Source of the DNA: Flavobacterium sp. LPB0248
Lineage (GTDB): Bacteria; Bacteroidota; Bacteroidia; Flavobacteriales; Flavobacteriaceae
Assembly (NCBI RefSeq): GCF_013388355.1
Contig: NZ_CP058246.1
Location: 2,232,001-2,296,000 of the forward strand
DNA length: 64,000 bases
Direction: 5' to 3'
The translations under genes and the position numbers were made by a program. Below, one piece after another: positions 1 to 9,672 of this stretch (position 1 is its first letter; the number at the start of each line of letters is the position of its first letter). The notes beneath the pieces are model-generated. The model ran no database searches. It saw nothing but the letters and a program-made list of their open reading frames with translations, and had not been told where the DNA came from.

Positions 1-93
1 ATACTTACACCTCTTATTGTTATGGGTTTAGGAACATTTGGATATTATTCTTTAATTGGAGAATACAACGATACGAAAAGAAAAAATAAATAA
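1..93 (+). CDS. C-terminal end of an unidentified membrane protein (partial)
   Basis: Frame 1 is open from the first base to a TAA at 91-93 and gives about 30 residues. They contain a hydrophobic, glycine-rich stretch (LIVMGLGTFGYYSLIG) followed by a charged tail (EYNDTKRKNK), which fits the last transmembrane helix and cytoplasmic end of an inner-membrane protein. The start lies outside the window, so the family cannot be named. A hairpin with flanking A and T runs follows the stop, which supports a real gene end. Confidence 0.45.
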   Translation: MLTPLIVMGLGTFGYYSLIGEYNDTKRKNK

Positions 94-113
94 ACCCAAT
101 CTTAAAAAATTAG

Positions 114-150
114 AAAAGGGCTGTCTGCAATACACAGAACTGCCCTTTTT
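114..150. terminator. Bidirectional intrinsic terminator
   Basis: AAAAGGGC (114-121) pairs with GCCCTTTT (142-149), with an inner TCTG/CAGA pairing. It lies between the convergent ends of the partial gene on the left and the amylase gene on the right and has A/T runs on both sides, so it can stop transcription from either strand. Confidence 0.75.
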
Positions 151-199
151 CATTACTAACCTAACCAAATTTTTAATCTGTTAAGATTTATTTTTAAGT

Positions 200-3079
200 T
201 TATCTCTTAATAAACTTCATCACCTGAGTTTTGTTATTTTCGTCAGAAGCTTTTACAATGTACAATCCTGATTGCAATTCGCTAACGCCAAATTGAGAAT
301 CGGGAGTTCCTTTTGAATTAAAACTTTTCACCAATTGGCCAGAAGCAGAATAAATTTGAACTTTTACAAAACCAGCATTTAAAGTAAAATAATCTGATAC
401 TGGATTTGGATACAGATTAACAGAATTTCCTTTTTCAAAATCTTCTATCGCTAAATTTGCAACTTTATTCCCGTAAATTCTATACTCTCCTGCTGGAAGA
501 TTTACAGGAGCATTAACATCTGTTACTGTAATAGTAGTATTATCCATTAAATTATACCAAGTTCCCGCATACGGAAAACCAGTTGCTACGTTTTGAGCTG
601 TAGTATCAAAATTGGCTAAGATCAAAACATCTTTTAACTGTGCAGAAGTCAAACTGCTGTTTGTAATTTTAATGTTTATTGTTAACGAGTTCGTATTTGG
701 AATAGTTGATATTCCAGAGAAAACAGGCTCTGTTTTTTTAAGTGTAATCATCTTAGCCCAATCGTTATAAATTTTATTACGATTAGAATCGCCTAACCAA
801 TTTTCTGTCCATTGCGGTTGTGGTTTTGTATCTAATTTACAATCGCCAGGAACAGTTGGTGTTTCATCATTTACGGTTCCGTTATTACAGCTAAATATAG
901 AATCGTCCATACCCAATTCTCCAAAATGCCAGATCATTTTTGGCCCAGGAACTAACAGAGAAACTGCACCAATTGCCGACATTCTAGACAAAGCTGTATT
1001 TAACGTTTTTACATTATAAGAACCATTTACAGCTCCATACTGCACATTTTTATACATTAGACGTTCTTCATCATGACTTTCAGCATAACCCATTAAGCGA
1101 TTGGCAATAAAACCATGATTTACGCTTGACATCCTTGAAATGTTGCTATTAGAAGCATACCCCATAGACAATTGGTTGTAAGGATCTGTCATTTTTCCCC
1201 ACATCATAACTCCTTTGCTAGGCGTTTCGGCAACTCTATAATTTGCCCATTGCTGTTCTTCAACATCATCATTTCCTAGATGCTCAAAAATGGTATAATG
1301 TGTTGGATCTATTGCCCAAGAAAAGTCAGCATATTTTTTCAAAACATCAACACGATCTTGCTGATATGCATTTGTACATGTTTGATCTGAAGCTGTACAA
1401 GCCTGTGTAAAACCTTTTGTCAAATCCCAACGGAAACCATCAATTTTATACTCTTGAATCCATTGTTTGATCACTCGACTTACATAATACTGCGTTTTTG
1501 GTGATTGATGATTAAAATCTTCCCCTACACTATAACTATGTTTTGCTACTGTATTAAAATAAGGATTCTCGGCAGTTGGCGATCCAAAACCGTCTCCATC
1601 AGGATCATTCATCCACATTCTCACCATCGGATTTCTTCCAAAAGCATGATTTAATGCAACGTCAAGAATTACTGCAATTCCATTTTGGTGACATAAATCA
1701 ATAAACTCTTTTAATTTATCCGAAGTTCCGTAGAACTTATCCAAAGCCATATGGAATGACGTATTATACCCCCAACTTTCATTGCCTTCAAATTCCATTA
1801 CTGGCATTAACTCGATTGCGTTTATTTTTAGATTCTTAAAATAATCTATTCGATCAATTAAACTTTGATAGCTTCTAGACGCATCAAAATCACGAACCAA
1901 AACTTCGTAAACAACCAGCTTTTCTTTTTCAGGTTTTTCAAAATTGGTTACTTGCCAATTATATGGAGTCTGTCCTGTTTTTAAAACAGTTACTTCAAAA
2001 TTTTGTCCCGCTGGATAAACGGGCATATTTGGATATTTTGAAGCAGGAATTGAAGGATCATCATAAGGAGACAATACTAATGTAGAATATGGATCTGCAA
2101 TTTTTACCATTGATGGCGAATTGGCAATTGGCGTAGTGTCTACAACCCAATATTGATAGGTATTGTTGACACCAGAAACTAATCCAGTTAATTCCAGCCA
2201 AAACTTACCCGAAGTAGGATCCTTTTTCATTGCATATGCCGATGTTGGCTGCCAATTATTGAAGCTTCCTGCAACATAAACAAAGTCTTTTAATGGAGCA
2301 TCCAGAACCAAAGTTGCTTTTGTAGGATCTGCAGCATTGTAATTAATTCCGTCCTCAAGACCTGCTGGCAAAGCTTCAGAAACTGTATTTGGGTTTACGA
2401 CCACCGCAAATTTCTTAGAAACCGTCGTAGTTCCCTGAGTAGCAATCAATTCATAGCTTTGATTGCTAGTAATATTAGTATGTGTATACGAATAGCTCGA
2501 AGTACTAGCATTTGTATTTATTGTTGTTCCGTTGGCTTTCAAAGTATAACTCCCTGCACCTCCTGTATTTGTTGCCGCAATACTAAAACTTGAACCAGAA
2601 GCAATAATAGTACTACTGTTTTCGACAGGCGAAGTTAGGGTCATCTGAAAAGCCCCAACATTAAGAAAAAAGTCGGTACACGACGGAGCCAATTTTAAAG
2701 TTTGAGAACCGTTGGCGCTTCTAAACACAATTCCCATTTTGGTTGCTGCGGTTTGCTGAGCTGTTGTTAAGGCGAAATAAACACTCGGAGTAATCGTTAT
2801 ACTCCAGGTTCCGTTTGCATTTTTAGTCATTAATCCAACTCCATCATCAGCACCCCAGTTTCCTTTAGTGGTTTGCCATGGACTTGCATCTGTACCTATT
2901 CCTGCATGCATATATACTTTTGTAGGATTGGTTCCCATTGTGTTACAAATGCTAGAGGTAAATGAGGCCGTAATTGTAATAGACTCATTAACTTGAAACA
3001 CAGCAGGAGATACTGAAATCTGCTGAGAATTAGCAACAAATGACAACCAAAAGAAAAATAAAAGTAAAGTTTTTTTCAT
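200..3079 (-). CDS. Secreted multidomain GH13 alpha-amylase with T9SS sorting domain
   Basis: A 959-residue protein with an N-terminal signal peptide (MKKTLLLFFFWLSFVANSQ). Next come beta-rich domains, one resembling a CBM48/E-set module (VYVAGSFNNWQP, about 265-315), and then a GH13 barrel from about 390. The GH13 regions are visible: DVALNH, GFRWDLTKG (nucleophile Asp), a Glu in the IFEHLG segment, and AESHDEE. The last 75 residues (NLYPNPVSDYF ... GLYIVKASD ... KFIKR) are a type A type IX sorting domain, so the enzyme should cross the outer membrane through the T9SS and be released or attached at the surface. Its likely job is the first cut in starch. The promoter region carries the same motif as the susC promoter (3180-3202), which ties it to the starch locus although a peptide operon separates them. 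Confidence 0.92.
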   Translation of the reverse strand: MKKTLLLFFFWLSFVANSQQISVSPAVFQVNESITITASFTSSICNTMGTNPTKVYMHAGIGTDASPWQTTKGNWGADDGVGLMTKNANGTWSITITPSVYFALTTAQQTAATKMGIVFRSANGSQTLKLAPSCTDFFLNVGAFQMTLTSPVENSSTIIASGSSFSIAATNTGGAGSYTLKANGTTINTNASTSSYSYTHTNITSNQSYELIATQGTTTVSKKFAVVVNPNTVSEALPAGLEDGINYNAADPTKATLVLDAPLKDFVYVAGSFNNWQPTSAYAMKKDPTSGKFWLELTGLVSGVNNTYQYWVVDTTPIANSPSMVKIADPYSTLVLSPYDDPSIPASKYPNMPVYPAGQNFEVTVLKTGQTPYNWQVTNFEKPEKEKLVVYEVLVRDFDASRSYQSLIDRIDYFKNLKINAIELMPVMEFEGNESWGYNTSFHMALDKFYGTSDKLKEFIDLCHQNGIAVILDVALNHAFGRNPMVRMWMNDPDGDGFGSPTAENPYFNTVAKHSYSVGEDFNHQSPKTQYYVSRVIKQWIQEYKIDGFRWDLTKGFTQACTASDQTCTNAYQQDRVDVLKKYADFSWAIDPTHYTIFEHLGNDDVEEQQWANYRVAETPSKGVMMWGKMTDPYNQLSMGYASNSNISRMSSVNHGFIANRLMGYAESHDEERLMYKNVQYGAVNGSYNVKTLNTALSRMSAIGAVSLLVPGPKMIWHFGELGMDDSIFSCNNGTVNDETPTVPGDCKLDTKPQPQWTENWLGDSNRNKIYNDWAKMITLKKTEPVFSGISTIPNTNSLTINIKITNSSLTSAQLKDVLILANFDTTAQNVATGFPYAGTWYNLMDNTTITVTDVNAPVNLPAGEYRIYGNKVANLAIEDFEKGNSVNLYPNPVSDYFTLNAGFVKVQIYSASGQLVKSFNSKGTPDSQFGVSELQSGLYIVKASDENNKTQVMKFIKR

Positions 3080-3179
3080 AATTTGATCATTATAATTTAA
3101 AACGAAATTGAGATAATTGACTAAAGATATCTTATTAGAAATACATTTTACTACAGCGTTTTCGAAACAGCATAACGCA

Positions 3180-3202
3180 AACGTTGTAGTGTTTAAAACT
3201 TT
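3180..3202 (-). promoter_or_regulatory. Putative starch-regulon operator upstream of the amylase (site A)
   Basis: AACGTTGTAGTGTT, followed by TAAAACTTT, lies about 100 bases upstream of the amylase start. A near-identical string is upstream of susC (18808-18830) in the same orientation relative to the gene, with ACGnA before it in both cases. A central ACGT is typical of LacI-family operators, and a LacI gene is present at 18921. That the LacI protein binds here is inference. Confidence 0.5.
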
Positions 3203-3296
3203 ATCCTAAATGCCTGAAAACATTTAAAAACCGTAAATTTTTCAGACAGAAAATAAAGTCTTAAATATGGAGAAAGTAGTTTTAGAAAAAAGCTAT

Positions 3297-4595
3297 TTAT
3301 CTTTGAACTAATTTTCTAAATTGATAAAAAACACGTTCAATTAGGCGCATTTCATCAGTGATGATATCTGCCGATCCTGTCAACTCTTTATCAAATTTTA
3401 TATTTCTGCCATAACTAGTTTGAAGTCCTTTAGGCATGGCTACTTCAATAAAATAATTTCCTTCTTTGTCTGCTATTGTAGACATAGACTGCACGCGCCC
3501 TTCCAGCATTCCGTACTCTTGAAAGGGATAATTATCCAATTTGATTAGAACCTTTTGATTTTGCCTTATTTTGCCTGTATTTTGCGACGGAACTTTTAGA
3601 CTACTTACATATTTCCCTTGATCTTCTGGCAAAATAGTCGCAAATAAATCTCCTGCTTTTATGAGTTGGTTTTCCTGCCATGAGTTTTGAAATTTAAAAA
3701 CGCCATCATATGTTGCTTCAAATAAATAACTTTGCTTCCAAATATGAATACTTTTTTTCAACTCATCCAAAGCTTGAAACAAAGACGTTAAATTAGTGAC
3801 ATTTGTTTTTTCTTGAGAAATCTCACTGGCTACAACTTGTTTTTTAGCTTGATTTATAGCTTCTTTTTGTTGCGAAATCGAAGAACTTATCTGGTCATAA
3901 GCTTGTTTGGCTTGCAAGTTATTTGCTTTTTGAGTGTCTAGATCGTATTTTGAAATAACGCCTTTTTCAAACAACTGCAAAGATCTTTTGTATTGTATAT
4001 CACTTAATGAAAGCTTAACTTTTTCAAGCTTTTGCTGTTCGTATAGCGCGGCCAACCTGTTATTGTTTTCTGTTTGAGAACTTTTACCTGCGTTTATTTC
4101 TTCAGAATAAGGATGAAGCTTCTGATTGAGTTCATTCTCAATATATGCCTTATGAAATTGACTAAATGAAGATTGAATATCGCCAAGTTGCACATTACTT
4201 ATTTCTTTAAAAGGGAAATAAAATGTCTGATAATCAGAAGGAATTGATGACACTATTTTATCCAGTTTTAAAACAGCTTCATAATTGGCAGAACTCTCTA
4301 AAATCGCAAGCAAAGTCCCCTTTTTTACTATTGAAGAATTAGCAACACAAAGTTTTACAATTCTAGAATTGACTTTAGATTCGAGCTTTTCTGGAGGATG
4401 ATGTGAAGTCACCACTGCTTTGGCCACAATAACATCTGGATATTTGATAAACCAACAACCTATAACGAACAATAGTATTAATACAAAAACAATTGAAATC
4501 CCATAACGAACAATCCACACTGGCGGATTGGACAATACTTCCTGCACCGACTCAGAGCGCAATTCTATATCTTCTAAAACATTTTTTTGTACCAT
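3297..4595 (-). CDS. HlyD-family membrane fusion protein of peptide exporter
   Basis: A 432-residue periplasmic adaptor. A short cytoplasmic start (LEDIELRSESVQEVLSNPP) leads into one membrane helix at about 32-50, then a lipoyl-like half (PPEKLESKVNSRIVKLCVANSSIVKKGTLLA, split here), a long coiled-coil region of about 130-285 rich in Gln, Lys and Glu, and a beta-barrel C-terminal part. This is the layout of adaptors that pair with peptidase-containing ABC exporters (bacteriocin export). It is the last gene of the peptide operon, 21 bases after the ABC gene. It should link the inner-membrane exporter to an outer-membrane TolC-like channel; no such channel is encoded in the window. Confidence 0.9.
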   Translation of the reverse strand: MVQKNVLEDIELRSESVQEVLSNPPVWIVRYGISIVFVLILLFVIGCWFIKYPDVIVAKAVVTSHHPPEKLESKVNSRIVKLCVANSSIVKKGTLLAILESSANYEAVLKLDKIVSSIPSDYQTFYFPFKEISNVQLGDIQSSFSQFHKAYIENELNQKLHPYSEEINAGKSSQTENNNRLAALYEQQKLEKVKLSLSDIQYKRSLQLFEKGVISKYDLDTQKANNLQAKQAYDQISSSISQQKEAINQAKKQVVASEISQEKTNVTNLTSLFQALDELKKSIHIWKQSYLFEATYDGVFKFQNSWQENQLIKAGDLFATILPEDQGKYVSSLKVPSQNTGKIRQNQKVLIKLDNYPFQEYGMLEGRVQSMSTIADKEGNYFIEVAMPKGLQTSYGRNIKFDKELTGSADIITDEMRLIERVFYQFRKLVQR

Positions 4596-4616
4596 CTTCT
4601 TTTAATTTACCGAACT

Positions 4617-6812
4617 TTAATTCCCTAATTCTAATTGATTTTTAACTAACTTGTAATAGTTTTTTTGAGCTTGAACCAGTTCTTTATGTGTTCCTATTTC
4701 GACAATTTTTCCTTTCTCAAGAACTACAATCTGATCTGCACTTTTTACTGTAGACAATCTATGCGCTATAATTACAGCTGTTTTACCTACTAAATATTCA
4801 TTGAGATTCTCCATTATTACCTTTTCATTATTGGCATCAAGAGAAGAAGTTGCTTCATCAAAAAACAGATAATTAGGGTTTTTATATACTGCTCTGGCAA
4901 TTAAAAGCCTTTGTTTTTGTCCGCCAGAAATTCCCGTGCCTTCGTTTCCAATTTTTGTATTATAAGATAGCGGCAGACTCTCTATAAAGTCTTTAATATT
5001 AGCAATCTCTACAGCATGCAGAAGTCTTTTTTTGTCTACATAGTCTTCACCAACGGCAATATTATTTGCTATAGTATCATTAAAAATAAACCCATCTTGC
5101 ATTACAACTCCACAATTTAATCTCCAGGCACGAGGAGAAATGGTATCAAACTTCATTTTACCTAAACTTATTTCACCTTCATTTGGCTCATAAAACTTCA
5201 TTATAAGTTTAAGCAAAGTTGTTTTTCCACTTCCGCTTGTTCCAACAATTGCCGTTGTTTTTTGTTTTGGAATGATCAAATCTAGTTTTTCCAAAACAAG
5301 AGCTGGATTTCCGTTATATCTAAATGAAAGATTTTTCAAATGAATATCAGAGTGTTCGATGTCCTGAATTTTAGGATTTAAAACATCTTCTTCATTTTCT
5401 TTATCATGAATTTCTCCTAATCTTTCTAAACTTATTTTAGCATCTTGCAATGAGCGTACAAAATCTACCATTTGCATTAACGGACTATTTAACTGTCCAA
5501 TAATATACTGAACAGAAAGCATCATACCTAGTGTAAGTTCTCCTTTTACTACCAAAGTTGCAGCAAAAAAAGTAATAAGTAAATCTTTAAGATGATTGAT
5601 AAAATTTGAACCTACAGATTGCCATTGTTCTAAGGTTAATGCCTGCATGCTCACTTTAAAAAGTCTAATTTGAACAAACTCCCAACCCCAGCGTTTTTGC
5701 TTTTCGGCATTATGCATCTTTATTTCCTGCATTCCATTTATAAGCTCCATTACTTTGGATTGTTCTGTAGCAACCTGAGAAAATCTTTTATAGTCCAGTT
5801 CTTTTCTTTTTTTTAAAAAGAACAAAATCCAAAAAAGATATAATGCTCCTCCGATAAAAAATACCATAAAAAGCTGCATACTATAAAAGGCGAGAACAAA
5901 ACTAAAAACGACTAAATTCATTAACGAAAACACCACATTTAGAGAAGTTCCTGTCAATAATTGCTGTATTCTGTGATTATCGCCAATACGTTGCATAATA
6001 TCTCCTGTCATTCGGCTATCAAAGTAACTTATGGGCAATCTCATTAGTTTAATAAAAAAATCTGAAATGAGCGAAATTTGGATTCGCGTACTTAAATGCA
6101 GCATAATCCAGGAACGTAGAACTTCTATAGATGTTTGCCCTGCAAATAACATTAATTGCGCTAGAAGCATTAAATAAATAAAGTTCAAATCCTGAGTTTG
6201 AATTCCTATATCTACTATACTCTGGGTTAAAAAAGGAAATAATAAGGAGAATAAACTTGCTGTAAGCAACCCAATTATTAATTGAACTACTAATCCTTTA
6301 TATTTAAACAAATATTTTGTAAGATAACTAAACCCTCGTTTGGAATCTTCTGTTTCCCATTCGTTTTCATGGAACTCTGGCGTTGGATCTAAAAACAATA
6401 CAATTCCCTCTTCGGTTTTTTCGTGGGCATTTTTTCCAATCCAAAACTTGATAAAATCATCGTGTGAATAAGAAAGCAAACCGTGGCTGGGATCTGATAC
6501 ATAAACTTTATCTTTAGACACTTTATATACCACAACAAAATGCTGATTATTCCAATGAACAATACAAGGTAATGGCGATTCTGTCTGAAGTGTTTCAAAG
6601 CTAATTTTCATTCCAAGACTTCTAAAGCCTAAGGCTTCTGCCGCATCACTTAATCCCAGTAAACTGCTGCCTTCACGGGTGGTTTCGGCGAGATTACGAA
6701 TTTGTTGCAATTCGATAGCTTTTCCGTAATATTTTGCAATTATACGAAGGCATGTTGGCCCGCAATCTTTAGAATCCGGCTGTTTGTAGAAAGGGAAATT
6801 TCTTATTTTCAA
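4617..6812 (-). CDS. Peptidase-containing ABC transporter (PCAT), C39 leader peptidase
   Basis: A 731-residue bifunctional exporter. The N-terminal C39 cysteine peptidase keeps the oxyanion Gln11, catalytic Cys17 (KDCGPTC), His91 (NQHFVVV) and Asp107 (SDPSHG). A six-helix membrane domain fills about 165-440. The ATPase domain has Walker A GTSGSGKTT (about 525-533), signature ISGGQKQR (about 628), Walker B YLFFDEATS (about 648) and H-loop His near 684. PCATs cut double-glycine leaders and export the core peptide, and both peptides in this operon end their leaders in GG. The start overlaps the stop of the VKOR-thioredoxin gene by 4 bases, so the two are translationally coupled. Confidence 0.95.
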   Translation of the reverse strand: MKIRNFPFYKQPDSKDCGPTCLRIIAKYYGKAIELQQIRNLAETTREGSSLLGLSDAAEALGFRSLGMKISFETLQTESPLPCIVHWNNQHFVVVYKVSKDKVYVSDPSHGLLSYSHDDFIKFWIGKNAHEKTEEGIVLFLDPTPEFHENEWETEDSKRGFSYLTKYLFKYKGLVVQLIIGLLTASLFSLLFPFLTQSIVDIGIQTQDLNFIYLMLLAQLMLFAGQTSIEVLRSWIMLHLSTRIQISLISDFFIKLMRLPISYFDSRMTGDIMQRIGDNHRIQQLLTGTSLNVVFSLMNLVVFSFVLAFYSMQLFMVFFIGGALYLFWILFFLKKRKELDYKRFSQVATEQSKVMELINGMQEIKMHNAEKQKRWGWEFVQIRLFKVSMQALTLEQWQSVGSNFINHLKDLLITFFAATLVVKGELTLGMMLSVQYIIGQLNSPLMQMVDFVRSLQDAKISLERLGEIHDKENEEDVLNPKIQDIEHSDIHLKNLSFRYNGNPALVLEKLDLIIPKQKTTAIVGTSGSGKTTLLKLIMKFYEPNEGEISLGKMKFDTISPRAWRLNCGVVMQDGFIFNDTIANNIAVGEDYVDKKRLLHAVEIANIKDFIESLPLSYNTKIGNEGTGISGGQKQRLLIARAVYKNPNYLFFDEATSSLDANNEKVIMENLNEYLVGKTAVIIAHRLSTVKSADQIVVLEKGKIVEIGTHKELVQAQKNYYKLVKNQLELGN

Positions 6813-8386
6813 AGTACTGCTTTTTTAGTTTTAATTAAACTTTCAAGAAAATAACTGAGTTCGTTAATTTCATATTCTTTAGGCAAAACATATCCGTTTA
6901 CGATAATCGCTGGAGCAAACAAAAGATAATTCTCATAACACCAATTATACTGCTCCTGAATAATCTCTTCAGATACAAAGTCCTTAGTAGTCCCCCATTT
7001 AGATGTCCATTTTTCTAAAGTCATTTTCTCAATATGCCAATCCTTTAATGCATCTTGAACTTTCTCTTTTTCGTCATTAAAATAAAAATGTGCAACCTGA
7101 TGATAGATCTGGTTATTTGGATTATTTTCATTTTTAATATTGACATTAAAAAGCAATCTTACTTTTATTTCATCTGGATTTTTTTCAATCAATTTTATAA
7201 TGTTTTCAAACGCTGAATGGCAATGTCCACATGAGGCGCTTAGTAATGCATAAATTGTAACGGGCGCATCGTATTTACCCATAGAAACAGCTTTCAGCCT
7301 ATTAATACTTTCAGTATCTATTTGCTGAGAATCTTTTAACAAAGCATTAAAAACCAGATTTTTTCTTTTGAACTGATTGTGTTTTATTTCGATTTTTTTT
7401 AATTCAATATTCTTTTTAAAAAGTGTTTTAAATTTAAGCCAACATAACAGCACCAAACCTAAAATAAGGATATAAGAAATCGTATTGATGGCGTTAAAAG
7501 CACCCTTATATCTTGTCAAAAAACTTAAAATCAAAATAATCTGAAACAATAAAACACCAACAATTCCAAGACATAAAACACACCATTTTTTCAGAACAAA
7601 ATACTGATAATAAACAGAATAAATTAAAACTGGAATACTCAATAGTGCTAAACTTGCATAAATAGCAAAACTATTTTCAAAAGCTAAATACAGAGTTGAA
7701 AAAGAGATTGACAAAAAATAAATTATAGAAATATCACTTAAACTTATAGCACCAAAAATTTTCGCTCCTTTTGAAGACAATACTGCTTTACAACTGGTTT
7801 TCTCGTTTACATTACAGATTTTAGAAACAGATTCGTTGTGAATTCCTATTTCCTCTCTAATAAGAAATACACTTGTAATAAGTCCTATTATTGCAGACAA
7901 ATAATAAAAGGTTGCAAAAATTAAATTTGCACCATTATTTATAAAAATCAAAAGCAGTGAAAAAATAAACATGGAGCCGGCAACCCAATTATTTTTTACC
8001 GATAAACTGAATTTTCTTTGTGTTTCATTTTTCTCTATAGCAACTACAATTCCTGTCCAGATGATAAAAAACTCTGCCTCCGAAATTATTTTTTTATAGC
8101 CGTTTGAAAATTCAATTCTTATTTTATGATGCAATTTTTCGGTTAAAACGGTTTCTTTTCCAGTATCAGATTCTACTACAGATATAAAACATTCCGGAAG
8201 GTTTTCAAATTCTCCCTTCTCAACTTTTATCGCTAAATTTTCAATTTCAAGAAAATTAAAAGTATCTATAATAGCATACAAACTCGGGAAATTAGGATGC
8301 GATTCTAATTGTGTCAATATCTCATCTTCAAAATCATAATAATGATTCTTACGTAAGTATCTTTTTAAATAGTTAAAATTATTCAT
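6809..8386 (-). CDS. C39-like / VKOR / thioredoxin fusion, disulfide-forming membrane enzyme
   Basis: A 525-residue protein in three parts. Residues 1-120 resemble a C39 peptidase fold (FPSLYAIIDTFNFLEIENLA ... IIWTGIVVAIE) without the DCGPTC catalytic cysteine, so it is probably a binding domain for leader peptide or exporter. Residues 130-320 hold several membrane helices with the VKOR cysteines: loop pair Cys191 and Cys199, and active-site CVLC (269-272). The C-terminal domain has a thioredoxin-type CGHC (386-389). VKOR-Trx fusions oxidise thiols on the periplasmic side and pass electrons to quinone. Placed between the peptide genes and the exporter, its likely substrates are the 4 and 6 cysteines of the two core peptides. 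A role in quinone-linked disulfide formation is well supported; the substrate is inferred. Confidence 0.88.
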   Translation of the reverse strand: MNNFNYLKRYLRKNHYYDFEDEILTQLESHPNFPSLYAIIDTFNFLEIENLAIKVEKGEFENLPECFISVVESDTGKETVLTEKLHHKIRIEFSNGYKKIISEAEFFIIWTGIVVAIEKNETQRKFSLSVKNNWVAGSMFIFSLLLIFINNGANLIFATFYYLSAIIGLITSVFLIREEIGIHNESVSKICNVNEKTSCKAVLSSKGAKIFGAISLSDISIIYFLSISFSTLYLAFENSFAIYASLALLSIPVLIYSVYYQYFVLKKWCVLCLGIVGVLLFQIILILSFLTRYKGAFNAINTISYILILGLVLLCWLKFKTLFKKNIELKKIEIKHNQFKRKNLVFNALLKDSQQIDTESINRLKAVSMGKYDAPVTIYALLSASCGHCHSAFENIIKLIEKNPDEIKVRLLFNVNIKNENNPNNQIYHQVAHFYFNDEKEKVQDALKDWHIEKMTLEKWTSKWGTTKDFVSEEIIQEQYNWCYENYLLFAPAIIVNGYVLPKEYEINELSYFLESLIKTKKAVL

Positions 8387-8388
8387 GT

Positions 8389-9669
8389 TTAAACTATATT
8401 TAGTGGCAATAAAATTTCATGATAAACGCATCTGTCCATTACAAAAGAGAAGACTTTTTCTTTTAAATCTTCTAATGAAATACTTTGCATAAAGAATTCA
8501 TCTTTTGATATTTCGAGTATTATTTGATTAATTGTATTTTGTTCACGAAAGAAAAGCAATAAAAAATCCCAATCTTCCATTTCTAATTTTTCTTCTGTTT
8601 TATGCTGAGGCGAATAATAGTAAAGTTCTATTTCATCTTCAGAAATTTCATTTAATCGCGTCGTTTTTGAAAGCTGAAATGGTGTTTCTAAAATAGCATC
8701 CCAATCTGTGTTTTCTAACCATGCATAAATTTTAGACAGAAATTCAAAACGTTTTTCATCATCAAGAATTTCCAATTCTGAACTTAAGTTATTCTTTATC
8801 AGATTTCGATTTAGTTTTTCATATTCTAAAGGAAATTCATATTTCAATCTGTATTTTAACTGTTCGCACATTTCGATAGATTTCTTGGCATAACCAACAG
8901 TATGAATATAGCTTTCTTTGATTGGGACCAAATGAAATTTCATTACGTTTGTAAATGCTTCATTCATTTTTGGTTTAAGAAAACTAATCTCAATTTGTTT
9001 TTTTTGTGCCATTTCAAAACCCAACATTTGCTCATAAACCATATTAAAAACGCCAAGATTAATTTTATCTAGCTGCTCTAAATTGTCATCTATAATCTGA
9101 AAAACTGTTGATTTAAACTCTTTAAAAAAGGAGACATTATTTCCTCCTATTATTCCGGCATTAAATGCAAACACGTCATTAGTTTGCTCATAAATTGGGA
9201 ATAAACTCTTAGGGAAATTTTGAAATTCTTTAAAAGTCGTCTCTAAAACTTCTTTATACTTTGGAAAATTAAATTCAAAATTCTGAGCTAACAGATCTGC
9301 ATCCAAAAGCGGTTGCGGAAGTTTATCCCAAACAAAAACATCTGTATCCGCATGAATAAACGGAGCTTCCTGAAGAGAATAAGCCAATATTTTTCCTAAT
9401 GCCCACAACTCTGACGGATAATTTTGCAAAGAATTCAAATCTAATAGCGCTTTAGAATACGGAATCTCAAGTTTATCAATTAATAATTCCTTTCCTAAAT
9501 CATCTGTGTAAAGTAAAACTTCACCATAGTTTTGCTTAAATTTTAAGCAACTCAACAGACAAGAGTAAAAAAAGAAGTTGGCACTGAGCCAACCTCCTTT
9601 AAATCTTGCATTCAAATCGTCATTTTCTTTAAAAAAAGGTTTTGACCAAAAACTTTGAATGATTTTCAT
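8389..9669 (-). CDS. DUF6734-type glycosyltransferase-like protein, partner of peptide A
   Basis: A 426-residue soluble protein starting MKIIQSFWSKPF. Residues 1-290 look like a GT-A glycosyltransferase: a nucleotide-sugar DxD (HADTDVFVW, Asp108 and Asp110) and a later FNAGIIGGN segment, as in GT8/GT32-like enzymes. Residues 331-426 (LSKTTRL ... EDWDFLLLFF ... INQIILEI ... VFSFVMDRC) have the strand-then-three-helix pattern of PqqD-like RiPP recognition elements; this is a judgement by eye. It is about 45% identical by eye to the protein at 10948-12222. Only 3 bases (an extra TAA stop) separate it from the peptide A gene, so the pair is coupled. Likely a sugar transferase acting on the peptide core; the family has no function known to me. 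Confidence 0.7.
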   Translation of the reverse strand: MKIIQSFWSKPFFKENDDLNARFKGGWLSANFFFYSCLLSCLKFKQNYGEVLLYTDDLGKELLIDKLEIPYSKALLDLNSLQNYPSELWALGKILAYSLQEAPFIHADTDVFVWDKLPQPLLDADLLAQNFEFNFPKYKEVLETTFKEFQNFPKSLFPIYEQTNDVFAFNAGIIGGNNVSFFKEFKSTVFQIIDDNLEQLDKINLGVFNMVYEQMLGFEMAQKKQIEISFLKPKMNEAFTNVMKFHLVPIKESYIHTVGYAKKSIEMCEQLKYRLKYEFPLEYEKLNRNLIKNNLSSELEILDDEKRFEFLSKIYAWLENTDWDAILETPFQLSKTTRLNEISEDEIELYYYSPQHKTEEKLEMEDWDFLLLFFREQNTINQIILEISKDEFFMQSISLEDLKEKVFSFVMDRCVYHEILLPLNIV

Positions 9670-9672
9670 TTA

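Noticed and set aside
6389-6598. Small ORF opposite to or within the PCAT gene
   Set aside because: It is in another frame of the C39 domain coding region with no family pattern; the same holds for the many other 60-90-residue ORFs in this window that lie within real genes.
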